From Gilliamella sp. wkB178 (GTDB taxonomy: Bacteria; Pseudomonadota; Gammaproteobacteria; Enterobacterales; Orbaceae), in the NCBI RefSeq assembly GCF_001690705.1, contig NZ_LZGK01000011.1, positions 310,001 to 374,000 of the forward strand: 64,000 nucleotides of DNA, in the 5' to 3' direction. Under the pieces are notes generated by a model. That model did no database searches, was not told where the DNA came from, and saw only the letters and a program-made list of their open reading frames with translations. Made by a program: the position numbers and the translations under genes. Positions 47,885 to 58,783 of the stretch are shown here, piece by piece. Position 1 is the stretch's first letter. The number at the start of each line of letters is the position of its first letter.

Positions 47885-48312
47885 AATATACCACCTGTTT
47901 TCATATAAATACGAAAATGCAATAACGCAACAACATGTTTTTATTAATTTATTTTTACTACTTATGGATAAAAACTATTCTTCAATAAGCATATAAAAAT
48001 GCTAGTTAGTTAAGTAATAGTGGAGCAAAATCTGGTAAAGATAAAAAATTTGAGGACGAAAAAGTAAAGACTAATCTATTGACGTTAGCTAGCAGACTAG
48101 TTACGACAAAACTACTATTAAAAATCAGCTGGGGATTCTAGCAAAATAAGCCTGCATTGTAAAATATAACTAACCTAATTTAGATTATGTTTAGAGCATC
48201 GATAGTTAAACGTTAATAGTTTTATACAGCCAGTCATTGATTATAACTTAACCTAGAATCCTTATTTATTATCCATTAGAATAGCTAAACTAAAACTGAT
48301 GAGGCAAATCCT
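47885..48312. other. Divergent intergenic region proP/ypfJ
   Basis: 428 AT-rich bases. No gene, RNA or strong inverted repeat seen; a few in-frame stretches are under 30 codons. Promoters for both flanking genes must be here. Confidence 0.4.
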
Positions 48313-49164
48313 ATGCGTTGGAGAGACCAGAGAGAAAGTGATAACATTGAAGATCGCCGTTCCCAATCAGGCAGTGAAATAGGCACTCGCATCCCCCTAA
48401 GTGGCAAAGGTAGAATCGCTTTAATTATTGTGGTATTAGTCGCGGGTTATTATGGCATTGATTTAACTGGTTTAATCGATGCTAATTCAATTGATACCGA
48501 TAAAAGTGTGCAACAAGCTACTGCCGAAGATGATCCCGATGCAGTCAAATTTACCTCGGTAATCCTTGCTAGTACTGAAGATTATTGGAGCCAAGAATTT
48601 CAACGTTTAGGTAAACAATATGTTGCTCCGAAATTAGTGTTATATACAGGATCAACCACAACATCATGTGGTACTGGGCAAGCTTATATGGGGCCGTTCT
48701 ATTGCAATGTTGATAAAACTGTCTATCTTGATCTATCATTTTATCAAGAAATGCAGCAACAACTTGGTGGTGGCGGTGATTTTGCTCAAGGTTATGTCAT
48801 TGCTCACGAAGTTGGTCATCATGTTCAAAACTTGTTAGGTACTTTCAATAAAGTCGAACAATTAAAGCTCAATCAATCTGATCTAACCGATAATCAATTG
48901 TCAGTTAAACTGGAATTACAAGCCGATTGCTATGCTGGGATGTGGGGTAATGCAATGCAAAAACAAAATATTCTTGAAGTTGGCGATATAGAACAAGCAT
49001 TGAATACTGCCGAAGCCATTGGCGATGATCGTTTACAACGCCAAAGCAATGGCTATGTTGTTCCTGATAGTTTTACCCATGGTACATCTAAACAGCGTTA
49101 TACTTGGTTTAAACGTGGATTTGATAGTGGCAATATTAATCAATGTAATACTTTTACCGAATAA
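48313..49164 (+). CDS. ypfJ: Neutral zinc metallopeptidase YpfJ
   Basis: 283 residues. N-terminal [16 protein letters not shown] is a family signature; one membrane helix near 35-55; zinc site [12 protein letters not shown] near 162 (HExxH) with the downstream [12 protein letters not shown] near 198 providing the third ligand. Preceded by ATGAGGCAAATCCT. Cell-envelope-bound peptidase of unknown substrate (neutral zinc metallopeptidase family). surE follows nine bases later. Confidence 0.92.
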   Translation: MRWRDQRESDNIEDRRSQSGSEIGTRIPLSGKGRIALIIVVLVAGYYGIDLTGLIDANSIDTDKSVQQATAEDDPDAVKFTSVILASTEDYWSQEFQRLGKQYVAPKLVLYTGSTTTSCGTGQAYMGPFYCNVDKTVYLDLSFYQEMQQQLGGGGDFAQGYVIAHEVGHHVQNLLGTFNKVEQLKLNQSDLTDNQLSVKLELQADCYAGMWGNAMQKQNILEVGDIEQALNTAEAIGDDRLQRQSNGYVVPDSFTHGTSKQRYTWFKRGFDSGNINQCNTFTE

Positions 49165-49173
49165 GGAAATTAT

Positions 49174-49956
49174 ATGTCTAAAAAATTAGTAAATCGCATA
49201 TTGTTAGTCAATGACGATGGTATTGATGCGCCGGGAATGGTGTTATTAAAAAATATTGCCGAAAGACTTGCCAATGAAGTGTGGATTGTTGCCCCAGCGC
49301 TAGATCAAAGTGGGGTTTCTTGTGCTGTAAGTTTGAAAGCCCCCTTTCGCATCGCTAAGCGTTCGCCTACTGAATATGCGGTGTATGGCACGCCGGCTGA
49401 TTGTTCGCTATTTGCTTTAAAATATTTAATGAAGGATTGCTTGCCTGATTTAGTCCTTTCCGGGATTAATAATGGATCTAATGTCGGTTTTGAAACCATT
49501 CTGTCCGGAACTGTGGGTGCCGCGCTGATGGCTATGACTTTAGGGGTACCGGCAATGGCATTAAGTCAACTGTCATCCGAAGATAATAAACCGACAGAAT
49601 GGGATTCCAGTATTCAGCATGCTGAAGCCGTAATTAGACAGTTACTTGCATTAACAACCCCTAAAAATATAATTTTCAATATTAACTTCCCGGCATGTAC
49701 TGCTAAACAAGTAAAAGGCACCAAAATAACCAAACAAGGGGCGGCCGACGTAAGTAATTTCATTGTTGCTGCGACCAAAGATCCGGAAGGTGATGATTAT
49801 TTTTGGTTCAGAGCTAAACGTAATCAACAAGTATTTGATGAAGAAAAAGAACTGGATGCAGCTAATAGTGGCTATATAGCTATCACACCAATTAGCTACG
49901 AAAGAACGGATTATTGTTTCTACCAAAAATTACAACAACAATTTGATCATAAATAA
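49174..49956 (+). CDS. surE: 5'-nucleotidase/polyphosphatase SurE
   Basis: 260 residues. Hydrolyses nucleoside 5'- and 3'-monophosphates and short polyphosphate. Metal site VNDDGIDAPG near residue 11, ALDQSGVS near 42, and SGINNGSNVGFETILSGTVGAALM near 94. Close to E. coli SurE in length. Here it sits after ypfJ, not with pcm-nlpD-rpoS. Confidence 0.93.
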   Translation: MSKKLVNRILLVNDDGIDAPGMVLLKNIAERLANEVWIVAPALDQSGVSCAVSLKAPFRIAKRSPTEYAVYGTPADCSLFALKYLMKDCLPDLVLSGINNGSNVGFETILSGTVGAALMAMTLGVPAMALSQLSSEDNKPTEWDSSIQHAEAVIRQLLALTTPKNIIFNINFPACTAKQVKGTKITKQGAADVSNFIVAATKDPEGDDYFWFRAKRNQQVFDEEKELDAANSGYIAITPISYERTDYCFYQKLQQQFDHK

Positions 49957-49962
49957 TGTTGG

Positions 49963-49990
49963 TTTCGTCTTCCTAATACAGGAAGACGGA
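49963..49990 (+). terminator. Terminator of surE
   Basis: CGTCTTCCT-AATAC-AGGAAGACG, nine-bp perfect stem, ten bases after the stop; weak T-tract, also usable by the convergent setB-like gene. Confidence 0.65.
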
Positions 49991-50012
49991 ATATATTAAC
50001 TGCAATAGCAGT

Positions 50013-51233
50013 TCAACCCGCTAATTTTTTGCCTTCTTTTACTAATGCACAAAATAACAAGGAGATGGTTACCATCACTAACGCAATCCAATAAATAATT
50101 TCATGCCCATAGTTTTCGGAGAGCACGCCTTGTAGCATTCCGGCTAAAATAATGCTACAAATTATGCCATTATTGAATAATGTTGAAGCTACTCCCATTC
50201 TGGTAGGTAGTAAGTCTTGAAAATAAATAATGCCAATATTGGCGACAATACCAATAAATAATGCATTAAAGATCTGAATTACAAATAATGCCAATTCATC
50301 AGTAAAGACAATCATGCCTATATAAAATAATATCCCACAAAATACCGCAATAAAAAATAGATTACGTTTACCAAGATAAGGTACTAAATAACCAGCAATT
50401 AGCATAGCCGGAATTTCGATCCCAGCGGCTAATCCCATTAATTTACCCGGTAGTGAACTTGAAAGGTGCAACACCGAAAAAACATAAAGCGGCATATCAA
50501 TTATGTACATCATATTGGCTGTCCACATAAAAATTGTAGCTAGCAAAAGGCAAACAACATTTTTATTTTTAAAAATTGGCTGACTAAGCACTGCTACATC
50601 AGCAGGATTATTTAATACTTTAGCAGGGTTCTTTTCAACAGATGGTAAAAAGATAGCTACACTTAGCATCGCTACCATAAACATGCTCATGGCTGTGAGG
50701 TACATAGTAGTAAAACCATAATTAATCGCTAAGGCAAAAGATAAAGGTGGACCAATAACCCAAGCAAGGGACATTTGTGCACGGATTAAAGAATTAAATG
50801 TTACTACATTACGGCCAGTTTTAACCGCGTATTCCCGAGCAAGCGCAAACATTTGTGGCATAGCTGCCGAAGAAAGTGCAGCAAAAAAAACACCAAAAGT
50901 AATTAATACCAAGTATTGGCGTGAAAATGCAAATACAATACTATTGGCTATTCCCATTAAACAACAAAATATAACAATTTTCCTGCGATCGCCTTTTTTA
51001 TCAGAATATTTGGCTAATAAATAACTACCAATAATACAGGCAGCGGCATTAACTGAATAAAAAACACCTACAAAAGTTGCTTCAGCATGGACTTCAAAAG
51101 TCAAAAACTGACTTAATGTGGGTGATTGTAATGCACCGGTAATGCCAATAATAAAAGTGGTAAAAAGAAAAGCAGTAAAAATTATTCCTTTTCCTTTACG
51201 AATTAAAGAAATAGTCGACATATCAAATCTCAA
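50013..51233 (-). CDS. Set-family sugar efflux transporter (MFS)
   Basis: 406 residues, 12 helices. Matches SetA/SetB/SetC: ITGALQSPTLSQFLTFEVHA near residue 30, SDKKGDRRKIVIFCCLMG near 76, NPQMFALARE-like PQMFALAREYAVKTGRN near 125, RAQMSLAWVIGPPL near 150, IYFQDLLPTRMGVASTLF near 330. Exports glucosides, lactose or glucose analogues in E. coli. Which Set member it is cannot be decided. Start could be the ATG at 51233 or the second Met (codon 5). Confidence 0.88.
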   Translation of the reverse strand: MRFDMSTISLIRKGKGIIFTAFLFTTFIIGITGALQSPTLSQFLTFEVHAEATFVGVFYSVNAAACIIGSYLLAKYSDKKGDRRKIVIFCCLMGIANSIVFAFSRQYLVLITFGVFFAALSSAAMPQMFALAREYAVKTGRNVVTFNSLIRAQMSLAWVIGPPLSFALAINYGFTTMYLTAMSMFMVAMLSVAIFLPSVEKNPAKVLNNPADVAVLSQPIFKNKNVVCLLLATIFMWTANMMYIIDMPLYVFSVLHLSSSLPGKLMGLAAGIEIPAMLIAGYLVPYLGKRNLFFIAVFCGILFYIGMIVFTDELALFVIQIFNALFIGIVANIGIIYFQDLLPTRMGVASTLFNNGIICSIILAGMLQGVLSENYGHEIIYWIALVMVTISLLFCALVKEGKKLAG

Positions 51234-51462
51234 TTAGCTAATTATTAGTAATTATATACTTAAAATCAAAGTAGAAGTATGACGCAGCCTCAATAACATT
51301 TAACAATACGTGTTATCTTTGCATCATCTTTTAGTTCCGTTAATGGTGAATTGTTACTTTTATACTAAAAATAATTCAAAATTCAGCAGATTCGATAAAA
51401 AATGATTTCATTTTAGCTATTATGGAGTACAATCAAAATCATCAACAAAACGAGGTAACGTT

Positions 51463-53781
51463 ATGTTATATAATAACAAATCCATGCAACATCAGCATGA
51501 CCATCATGACCATTGCCACGGTAATTGTCAAAATATTGCCCACAATCATGTCCATTCACCTCACGAAATCTGTTGTGCTCAAGAAACTACACCTAATTGT
51601 GGCGGTGATACACATACTACAACCCAAACCAACGAATTTGATGATCCACCTGATGACCCTGACCGGCGAACAGAAAATCAAAAATTAACATGGAAAATTC
51701 AGGGGATGGATTGTGCACATTGTGCTCAGAAAATCGAAAACGGACTTAAAACAATCCCTAATGTAAATCAAATAAAAATCACTTTTGCTACTGAGAAACT
51801 AATCGTATTAGTTCCCCATAAAGATCAAGAAATTATTAAACTAATTGAAGATAAAGTAATTGAATTGGGTTACAAACCCATCTTAGAATCCTCTCCCCAA
51901 CATACTCATCAACATGAACACGCACATGGCTTTGATAAAAAAGCCCTTATACCTATTGCCGTATTGGGTGGTCTAATTATTATTAGTTATATAATTTTAT
52001 TAATTAATCAAAATATTGGTGAATATGCATTCATTATTACTGCTATTATTGGATTAGTGCCTATTGTTAAAGAGGCCATTATGTTAACTCGCAGTGGCAC
52101 CCCTTTTGCAATCGAAACTCTAATGAGTATTTCGGCAATTGGTGCCTTATTTATTGGCGCTGCGGAAGAAGCAACCATGGTGATTTTCCTGTTTATGATT
52201 GGTGAAATGTTAGAAGGTATTGCTACTAGCAAAGCTAAATCGGGAATATCATCATTAGTTGAATTAATGCCTGATGAAACCGTGTTAATTATTGATGGCA
52301 AAAGGCACACTGTTGATAGTCATACTTTAAAAGCGGGTGATATCATTGAAATTTCATCCGGTGGCCGATTGCCTGCCGATGTCATTTTAATTAGTGAACA
52401 AGCTAGTATTGATGAAAGTGCACTTACCGGCGAATCCATTCCCGTTAATTATGTTTGTGGTGATAAGATCCTAGCAGGCTCACTAGTTGTTGATACCACT
52501 ATTCAATTTAAAGTCATCTCCGAAACTGGCCAAAATGCTGTTGATCGTATTTTACAGCTGATAGAAGATGCCGAAGAACGCAAAGCCCCAATCGAACGCT
52601 TTATTGATAAATTTAGTCGTTATTACACACCATCTATTGCAATATTTGCTTTATTTGTCATTATTATTCCACCACTATTAATGCATGCTGATTGGTACAC
52701 ATGGTTTTATCGTGGGCTAACCTTATTATTAATTGGTTGCCCATGTGCGCTAGTTATTTCCACTCCGGCAGTTGTTACTTCAGCACTGTCAAGTGCGGCT
52801 AAACAAGGAGTATTAATCAAAGGTGGGGCGGCATTAGAACGTATAGGTGCCGTCAAAATGATTGCCTTCGATAAAACCGGTACTCTTACTGCGGGTAAAC
52901 CTCAAGTTACCGATATTATTCAACATGAAATAACCAGAGAACAATTGTTAGCTATTGTTGCCGCTATTGAAAGTGGTTCACACCATCCACTTGCTAAAAC
53001 AATCATCGATTATGCCCAGCAAAACCAGATTAATTTTGTTGAAGCCAATAATCGTAAAGCGATTGCAGGGGTGGGGATTCAAGGTGATATTGAGCAACAA
53101 ACGTTCTATATTGTATCTCCCAATAAAGTTACCAATGTTTCCACTGCGATAGCAGATAATGACTTACAAAGTATTCATGAACTTGAAAATGCAGGAAAAA
53201 CCGTGGTAGTTGTGGTAACCAAGCAACAATTGCTGGGTATTATTGCGCTACAAGATGTGTTGCGCAGTGATGCTATTCCGGCAATTAAAGATCTTCATCA
53301 CCTTGGGTTAGAAACAGTCATGCTAACCGGCGACAATCAGCGAGCAGCTAAAGCTATAGCCTCCACATTGAACATCGATTACCGTGCCGAATTATTACCG
53401 GCAGATAAATTGTTGGAAATCGAAAAAATTAATGCAGTGACACCTATTGCTATGGTGGGTGACGGTATTAATGATTCGCCAGCACTAAAAGCCGCGACGG
53501 TCGGTATTGCTATGGGGAGCGGTAGCGATGTAGCACTTGAAACAGCCGATGCTGCATTGACCAAAAACAGCTTATTGAGCTTACCTAAATTGATTCGTTT
53601 AACCCGCTTTGCTAATCGCAATATTAAACAAAATATTACTATTGCCTTAGGAATCAAACTGGTTTTTCTAGTAACCAGTTTACTAGGGATTACCGGACTT
53701 TGGTTAGCTGTTTTAGCGGATTCAGGTACTACTGCAATCGTAACGGCAAATGCCTTACGAGTGTTGAGATTTAAAAAATAG
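51463..53781 (+). CDS. zntA: Zinc/cadmium/lead-exporting P1B-type ATPase with His-rich N-terminus
   Basis: 772 residues. A His/Cys-rich N-terminal tail (residues 8-50, HQHDHHDHCHGNC and similar), an acidic linker, a metal-binding domain with MDCAHC near 79, a second His patch (HTHQHEHAH near 147), then the P-type core: ESIP near 328, the transmembrane IGCPCALV near 424, phosphorylation DKTGTLT near 469, ESGSHHPLAKT near 502, and GDGINDSPALKAA near 666. The CPC and the tail suit export of Zn2+, Cd2+ or Pb2+. GAGG nine bases upstream supports the ATG at 51463. No merR-type regulator is adjacent. Confidence 0.93.
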   Translation: MLYNNKSMQHQHDHHDHCHGNCQNIAHNHVHSPHEICCAQETTPNCGGDTHTTTQTNEFDDPPDDPDRRTENQKLTWKIQGMDCAHCAQKIENGLKTIPNVNQIKITFATEKLIVLVPHKDQEIIKLIEDKVIELGYKPILESSPQHTHQHEHAHGFDKKALIPIAVLGGLIIISYIILLINQNIGEYAFIITAIIGLVPIVKEAIMLTRSGTPFAIETLMSISAIGALFIGAAEEATMVIFLFMIGEMLEGIATSKAKSGISSLVELMPDETVLIIDGKRHTVDSHTLKAGDIIEISSGGRLPADVILISEQASIDESALTGESIPVNYVCGDKILAGSLVVDTTIQFKVISETGQNAVDRILQLIEDAEERKAPIERFIDKFSRYYTPSIAIFALFVIIIPPLLMHADWYTWFYRGLTLLLIGCPCALVISTPAVVTSALSSAAKQGVLIKGGAALERIGAVKMIAFDKTGTLTAGKPQVTDIIQHEITREQLLAIVAAIESGSHHPLAKTIIDYAQQNQINFVEANNRKAIAGVGIQGDIEQQTFYIVSPNKVTNVSTAIADNDLQSIHELENAGKTVVVVVTKQQLLGIIALQDVLRSDAIPAIKDLHHLGLETVMLTGDNQRAAKAIASTLNIDYRAELLPADKLLEIEKINAVTPIAMVGDGINDSPALKAATVGIAMGSGSDVALETADAALTKNSLLSLPKLIRLTRFANRNIKQNITIALGIKLVFLVTSLLGITGLWLAVLADSGTTAIVTANALRVLRFKK

Positions 53782-53789
53782 TTTAGCCA

Positions 53790-53829
53790 AATAACCAACC
53801 TTCTCAATGTAAAGAGGGTTGGTTATTAT
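53790..53829. terminator. Terminator between convergent zntA and birA
   Basis: AATAACCAACC.TTCTC pairs with GAG.GGTTGGTTATT across an eight-base loop. Stem of about 14 bp; lies between stops at 53781 and 53835. Confidence 0.75.
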
Positions 53830-53834
53830 CAAGA

Positions 53835-54791
53835 TTATTCATCACTTCTTAACGATATTTCACCACCAATATAGGCATTAATTTTACCTTCTTGTTCTAA
53901 CAATAATGCACCTTGTTGATTAATACCTTTGGCAATACCACGAATAATTTTGTCACCTATCAATAATTTTACCGGACGATTAGCAAAATTATCTAATCGT
54001 TGCCAATCATTAATAAAAGCAGCTAAACCTTGCTGTTCAAATTCTGCTAATTTCGCTGTTAAGGTTTGTGCTACTCTAGCCACTAACAAGTTACGATCAA
54101 CTGCACCCAAATTGGCCCATTTTTGATTAACAATATTAGTATCTGGATGAGTCATCATTAAATTAACGCCTATCCCAATAACTACATGGGCACAATCCCC
54201 GGTTTTACCAGCAATTTCGACTAAAATTCCAGCTAACTTCTGATCATGCAAATATAGGTCATTAGGCCATTTTACTTTAATATCTTGACCCGATAATTGC
54301 CGTAGCACATCGGCAATAACAATGCCAACTACCAAACTAAGACCCATGGCAGCAGCAATACCATGCTCTAATCGCCAATACATCGAAAAGTAAAGATTAG
54401 TGCCAAATGGTGCAAACCATTGTCGCCCTCGCCTACCCCGAGCTTTGGACTGAAATTCAGCAACACAGCAATCACCTGATTGGAGTGAATCAATTCTATC
54501 TAACAAATATTGGTTAGTGGAATCAATAACCGGTAATATTTCAATCCTATTTTTGGAATGGTTATGTTGCTCAATTTTAGTTTTATCCAGTAAATCTAAT
54601 TTAGACGCTAAACAATAACCTTTACCCTGTACTGAAGATAATACCAGCCCCCATTCACGCAGTATTTTAATATATTTGTTAATACCGGCACGAGTAATAC
54701 CAAATAATGCAGCCAATTCTTCCCCGGAATGGAATTGACCATCGGCTAAGATCTCAATTAATTTGAGTAGATTTTGCTTATTGCGCATCAA
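53835..54791 (-). CDS. birA: Bifunctional biotin ligase/biotin operon repressor
   Basis: 318 residues. N-terminal winged helix (SGEELAALFGITRAGINKYIKILREWG, residues 19-45), then the ligase domain: biotin loop GRRGRQWFAPFGTNLYFSMYW near 113, KWPNDLYLHDQKLAGILVE near 178 and the C-terminal SH3-like domain. Charges biotin to AccB and represses bio genes. Overlaps the MFS gene upstream by 14 bp; in E. coli murB-birA are adjacent, here an MFS gene sits between them. Confidence 0.95.
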   Translation of the reverse strand: MMRNKQNLLKLIEILADGQFHSGEELAALFGITRAGINKYIKILREWGLVLSSVQGKGYCLASKLDLLDKTKIEQHNHSKNRIEILPVIDSTNQYLLDRIDSLQSGDCCVAEFQSKARGRRGRQWFAPFGTNLYFSMYWRLEHGIAAAMGLSLVVGIVIADVLRQLSGQDIKVKWPNDLYLHDQKLAGILVEIAGKTGDCAHVVIGIGVNLMMTHPDTNIVNQKWANLGAVDRNLLVARVAQTLTAKLAEFEQQGLAAFINDWQRLDNFANRPVKLLIGDKIIRGIAKGINQQGALLLEQEGKINAYIGGEISLRSDE

Positions 54792-55905
54792 GTTCTCGCT
54801 TTTTGATTAATAAAATAACAAAATAAAATGAGATTATAGCAAAACTTACAAATAAATAAGCATTACTCAATTTATCCATTACCAAAGCAATAATTGCTGG
54901 GGCGATTAAACTGCCTAAAGTATTAGTAAGTAGCATGGCTTGATTCATCGCCACTATATCTTGCTTCCTAACGCTAGAGCAGGCCCAGGCCATGGAAATT
55001 GGATAAATAGTATATATGGTTGAGCCTAACAAAATAATTGCCAATATTTCAAACCAACTGCATACCAACATGACACAGGCAACCACCACTAATAACGATT
55101 CGCTTAATAAAACAATACGCCTACCGTATTTATCTGCACACCAACTGGCAGGGATCTGTGCAATCACACCTGATAAAATTAATAAAATCATCCAGTTGGC
55201 AACTTGACTGTCACTATACCCCAAATGTGAATAATAAGCTGGCATTAACGAATACAGTGAACCAATCAACATTCCGGCAATAACACAACCAATTAAACCT
55301 AATCTGGACGGTTCATGTAATATCATTGGTATAATGTTAAAACTACTTTGCTTTCTTTTCGGTAATTTATAATGCGTCAGCAAAATAAATAAAATTGCCA
55401 ATCCCATCAATACTGAAACCACTAAGCCAAAATAAAGTACATCTTGTGGAAAGTACTGTAATAGTGCTTGCCCAAAAACTGTGCCTAAATAGTAAGTCGT
55501 CATATACACGGCTAGCATTTTACCGCGGGTTCGCACTGTACCAGTGACTAAAATACAACTTTCAATAACTACCCATGTCACCGCACAAGCGATACCAATA
55601 AAAAATCGCCAAATCGCCCAACTATAAAAGTCCATAGAAAAACTTAACCCAATAGTGGCAATAGCAAAAATAATACAACTATAACTGTAGGTATGTCGGG
55701 CATTAAATTTGTTAATAAACCAATTAGCCACGATGGTACCAACCAGATTACCGACAAAATAACTGGAACCAACTAAACCAATTTGCCACACGGGAAATTG
55801 GTTATGCACTAGCCATAATGGCACTTGCGTATTCAATGCTGATAGCGAGATGGTTACAAATAACAAACTCGCTAATAAAATAGGGAATGAATAAGAGTGT
55901 TTCAT
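54778..55905 (-). CDS. YcaD-like MFS transporter
   Basis: 375 residues, 12 hydrophobic segments. Similar in layout to E. coli YcaD: LNTQVPLWLVHNQFPVWQIGLVGSSYFVGNLVGT near residue 24, RFFIGIACAVTWVVIESC near 95, GSLYSLMPAYYSHLGYSD near 213 and MNQAMLLTNTLGSLIAP near 322. Substrate unknown. Ends inside birA and starts seven bases after murB stops, so all three are one transcript. Confidence 0.85.
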   Translation of the reverse strand: MKHSYSFPILLASLLFVTISLSALNTQVPLWLVHNQFPVWQIGLVGSSYFVGNLVGTIVANWFINKFNARHTYSYSCIIFAIATIGLSFSMDFYSWAIWRFFIGIACAVTWVVIESCILVTGTVRTRGKMLAVYMTTYYLGTVFGQALLQYFPQDVLYFGLVVSVLMGLAILFILLTHYKLPKRKQSSFNIIPMILHEPSRLGLIGCVIAGMLIGSLYSLMPAYYSHLGYSDSQVANWMILLILSGVIAQIPASWCADKYGRRIVLLSESLLVVVACVMLVCSWFEILAIILLGSTIYTIYPISMAWACSSVRKQDIVAMNQAMLLTNTLGSLIAPAIIALVMDKLSNAYLFVSFAIISFYFVILLIKKRELDAQ

Positions 55906-55912
55906 GGTGTAA

Positions 55913-56923
55913 TTATAAATAATCGCTCACATTGATTTCACCAGTACTACCTATAAAACGAATTTCTGGTGACAGATTAACTGAAAATTTTTGTAATACG
56001 GTATTGCGAATATAACGCGCTAAAGCCACCACATCTTGGGCTGTAGCATTATGTTTATTAACTAAAACTAAAGCTTGCTGTTGATGCACTGCTGCACCAC
56101 CCATTTGGTAACCTTTTAAGCCACATTGATCAATTAACCAACCAGCTGCTAACTTAACTTGATTATTCGCTTGAGGGTATATAGGCATAGTTGGATATTT
56201 TTCAAGTAATTGATCTGCAATTTTTTTATCGACTACCGGATTTTTGAAAAAGCTACCGCCATTGCCTAATACTTTAGGATCAGGCAATTTGCTGCGTCGA
56301 ATGTCACAGACTTTATCAAAAATCATTTTGGCAGTAACCGTTTGTGGGTCAAAGTTCCTTAATTCACCGTAAGTTAATACAGGCTGCCACTGTTTAGGAA
56401 GTTTAATACCTACATAAATAACGGCATATCCCTGAGCATAGTTTTGTTTAAATATACTTTCTCGGTAACCATAATGCCCATCAGTAACTGTAATAATTTT
56501 ACCCGTTGCTAATTCTAACAATTCCACGTAGTCAGCCACTTTTTGGAATTCGACTCCATAAGCACCAATGTTTTGAATCGGAGCTGAACCAACACAACCC
56601 GGTATTAAAGCTAAATTTTCTAACCCGGGAATATTGTGAGTTATTGTTTGTGCTACAACTTCATGCCAAATTTCACCTGCCCCTACTCGTAAACACCATT
56701 GGTCCTTAGTTTCCGTAATTGTTATCCCTTTAATTCGATTAACAATAATCGTTCCGGCAAAATCACAGGTAAATAAAGTATTGCTGCCTTCACCGATAAT
56801 CATGACCGGCTGCTTAGGTTGTAGGTTTTTCCAAACTTCTTTTAGTTGCTCAACACTAGTAACAGTGATCACCTGCTCCGCAAAAACATCAAGCCCAAAA
56901 GTATTAGGAATTTTTGGTTTCAT
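55913..56923 (-). CDS. murB: UDP-N-acetylenolpyruvoylglucosamine reductase
   Basis: 336 residues, type I MurB. Reduces the enolpyruvyl product of MurA with NADPH to make UDP-MurNAc. FAD-binding IGEGSNTLF near residue 43, GSAPIQNIGAYGVEF near 110, catalytic GNGGSFFKNPV near 222 with the proton-donor Ser, and AGWLIDQCGLKGYQMGGAAVHQQQALVLVN near 265. First gene of murB-MFS-birA on the minus strand. Confidence 0.96.
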   Translation of the reverse strand: MKPKIPNTFGLDVFAEQVITVTSVEQLKEVWKNLQPKQPVMIIGEGSNTLFTCDFAGTIIVNRIKGITITETKDQWCLRVGAGEIWHEVVAQTITHNIPGLENLALIPGCVGSAPIQNIGAYGVEFQKVADYVELLELATGKIITVTDGHYGYRESIFKQNYAQGYAVIYVGIKLPKQWQPVLTYGELRNFDPQTVTAKMIFDKVCDIRRSKLPDPKVLGNGGSFFKNPVVDKKIADQLLEKYPTMPIYPQANNQVKLAAGWLIDQCGLKGYQMGGAAVHQQQALVLVNKHNATAQDVVALARYIRNTVLQKFSVNLSPEIRFIGSTGEINVSDYL

Positions 56924-57511
56924 TAATAACGACCTTTAGTTGTATAAACAAAAATATATTTAAAATTAATTAAGGGATAATTTTACCGATAGGTTATTTA
57001 ATAGTTTAAATAATAAAAACAATAACTCTACTAACTTTAAATATATATTACATATTGAGGAATATTTTATCATAATGATGAATAATATTTTACCCATTAG
57101 TCAAGAGTAGTAATTCAGTAAATTTTTAGCTATTAGTCACAATATTTAATAATCTAATGCTTTTAGGTTTTAAGTAGCAAATTATTAGCAATAGCAAAGA
57201 AACCATTTTTTATATCAATCTTTAGCAAAATTAGCACAACAATTATTGCTATAAACATTTATATTAAGTAATTACGAAGCTAAACCATGAGTAAATCTGT
57301 TTTGTTTTTATTTATCAGGTATTATAGCTCGCCGAGTAATTTACAGTTATTAAGAAGGCTAACTCCAATAAATCTAAAGCAAGTAGTGACAAAAGTACTT
57401 ATAATAACTGTTAAAGTCAAAAATTGATAAACACGTGTTAGTTCACATTATTAGTAGGATTTTATTCCTAAAATTATTTAGCATTAATTTATTTAAAACA
57501 AAGAGAAGATT
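56924..57511. other. Long AT-rich spacer between murB and deoB
   Basis: 588 bases, the longest gap outside the repeat region. No open frame above about 30 codons, no tRNA-like fold, no strong hairpin. AGTTCACATTATT at 57438-57450 resembles half of a CRP site, but the other half is missing. Promoters for murB and the deo cluster must lie here. Confidence 0.45.
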
Positions 57512-58750
57512 ATGAAAAGAGTTTTTATTATGATCCTTGATTCCTTCGGAATTGGTGGTGCAGAAGATGCCCAAAAATTTGGTGATGAAGGTTCTAACAC
57601 ATTAGGTCATATTGCAGAAGCTTGTGCGTTGGGCAAGGCTAACAACGGGCGTAAGGGGGCATTAAAGTTACCTAATTTAGCCAGATTAGGCTTACTGGAA
57701 GCAGCCTATGAATCCACTGGTCACTATCCGCAAGGTATGATTACCGAAGGTAAAATCATTGGGGCGTATGGCTATGCAAGTGAAATATCGTCAGGAAAAG
57801 ACACGCCGTCTGGTCATTGGGAAATTGCCGGTGTACCGGTATTATTTGATTGGGGGTATTTTACCAACACCACTAATAGCTTTCCTCAAGAACTATTAGA
57901 CAAGATTGTCGCTCGTGCCAAACTACCCGGCTACCTTGGCAATTGCCATTCATCAGGAACGGTTATTCTTGACCAATTAGGTGAACAACATATGGCAACA
58001 GGTAAACCCATTTTCTATACCTCCGCAGACTCGGTGTTTCAAATAGCTTGCCATGAAGAAACATTTGGTTTAGATAGACTCTACGAAGTTTGTGAAATTG
58101 CCCGCGATGAACTAAACAAAGGTAATTACAACATCGGACGAGTGATCGCTAGACCTTTTATTGGTAATAAAGCTGGCGAATTTGTGCGTACCGGTAATCG
58201 CCATGACCTAGCCGTCGAACCGCCGGCACCAACAATGATGAAAAAATTAGTTGATGAAAAACACGGCAATGTCGTTTCTATCGGCAAAATAGCCGATATT
58301 TATGCCCAAGTTGGCATTACCAAAAAAGTTAAAGCTACTGGCATTGAAGACCTTTTCAATGCATCTCTGCAAGAAATTAAACAAGCCAAAGATAACACTA
58401 TTGTATTTACTAATTTTGTTGATTTTGATTCCTCTTATGGTCACCGACGTGATGTAGCAGGATATGCTGCCGCTTTAGAATATTTTGATAGCAGACTCCC
58501 TGAAATGTTAGCGTTAGTTGCACCGGGTGACTTGCTAATAATCAGTGCAGATCATGGTTGCGATCCAACTTGGTCCGGCACTGATCATACCCGTGAACAT
58601 ATTCCTGTTTTAGTTTATGGTGACAGTGTGCCAGTTGGATCTTTAGGTCACCGTAAAACCTTCGCCGATATTGGACAAAGTGTTGCCGATTATTTTGCTT
58701 TAACCCCAATGGATTATGGTCAATCTTTTATCCAGAAATCAATAAAATAA
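57512..58750 (+). CDS. deoB: Phosphopentomutase
   Basis: 412 residues. Converts (deoxy)ribose 1-phosphate to the 5-phosphate. Alkaline-phosphatase-like fold with two-metal ligands: [22 protein letters not shown]-type start (metal Asp at residue 10), [13 protein letters not shown] near 91 with the phosphorylated Thr, and [21 protein letters not shown] near 341. GAGAAG seven bases before the ATG. First gene of the nucleoside catabolism cluster. Confidence 0.97.
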   Translation: MKRVFIMILDSFGIGGAEDAQKFGDEGSNTLGHIAEACALGKANNGRKGALKLPNLARLGLLEAAYESTGHYPQGMITEGKIIGAYGYASEISSGKDTPSGHWEIAGVPVLFDWGYFTNTTNSFPQELLDKIVARAKLPGYLGNCHSSGTVILDQLGEQHMATGKPIFYTSADSVFQIACHEETFGLDRLYEVCEIARDELNKGNYNIGRVIARPFIGNKAGEFVRTGNRHDLAVEPPAPTMMKKLVDEKHGNVVSIGKIADIYAQVGITKKVKATGIEDLFNASLQEIKQAKDNTIVFTNFVDFDSSYGHRRDVAGYAAALEYFDSRLPEMLALVAPGDLLIISADHGCDPTWSGTDHTREHIPVLVYGDSVPVGSLGHRKTFADIGQSVADYFALTPMDYGQSFIQKSIK

Positions 58751-58783
58751 TCATGTTAAACAATCAATTACTAGGAGATTCTG

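Noticed and set aside
57432-57455. CRP site upstream of deoB
   Set aside because: TTCACATT matches only one half-site; the opposite half at the required spacing does not fit TGTGA.
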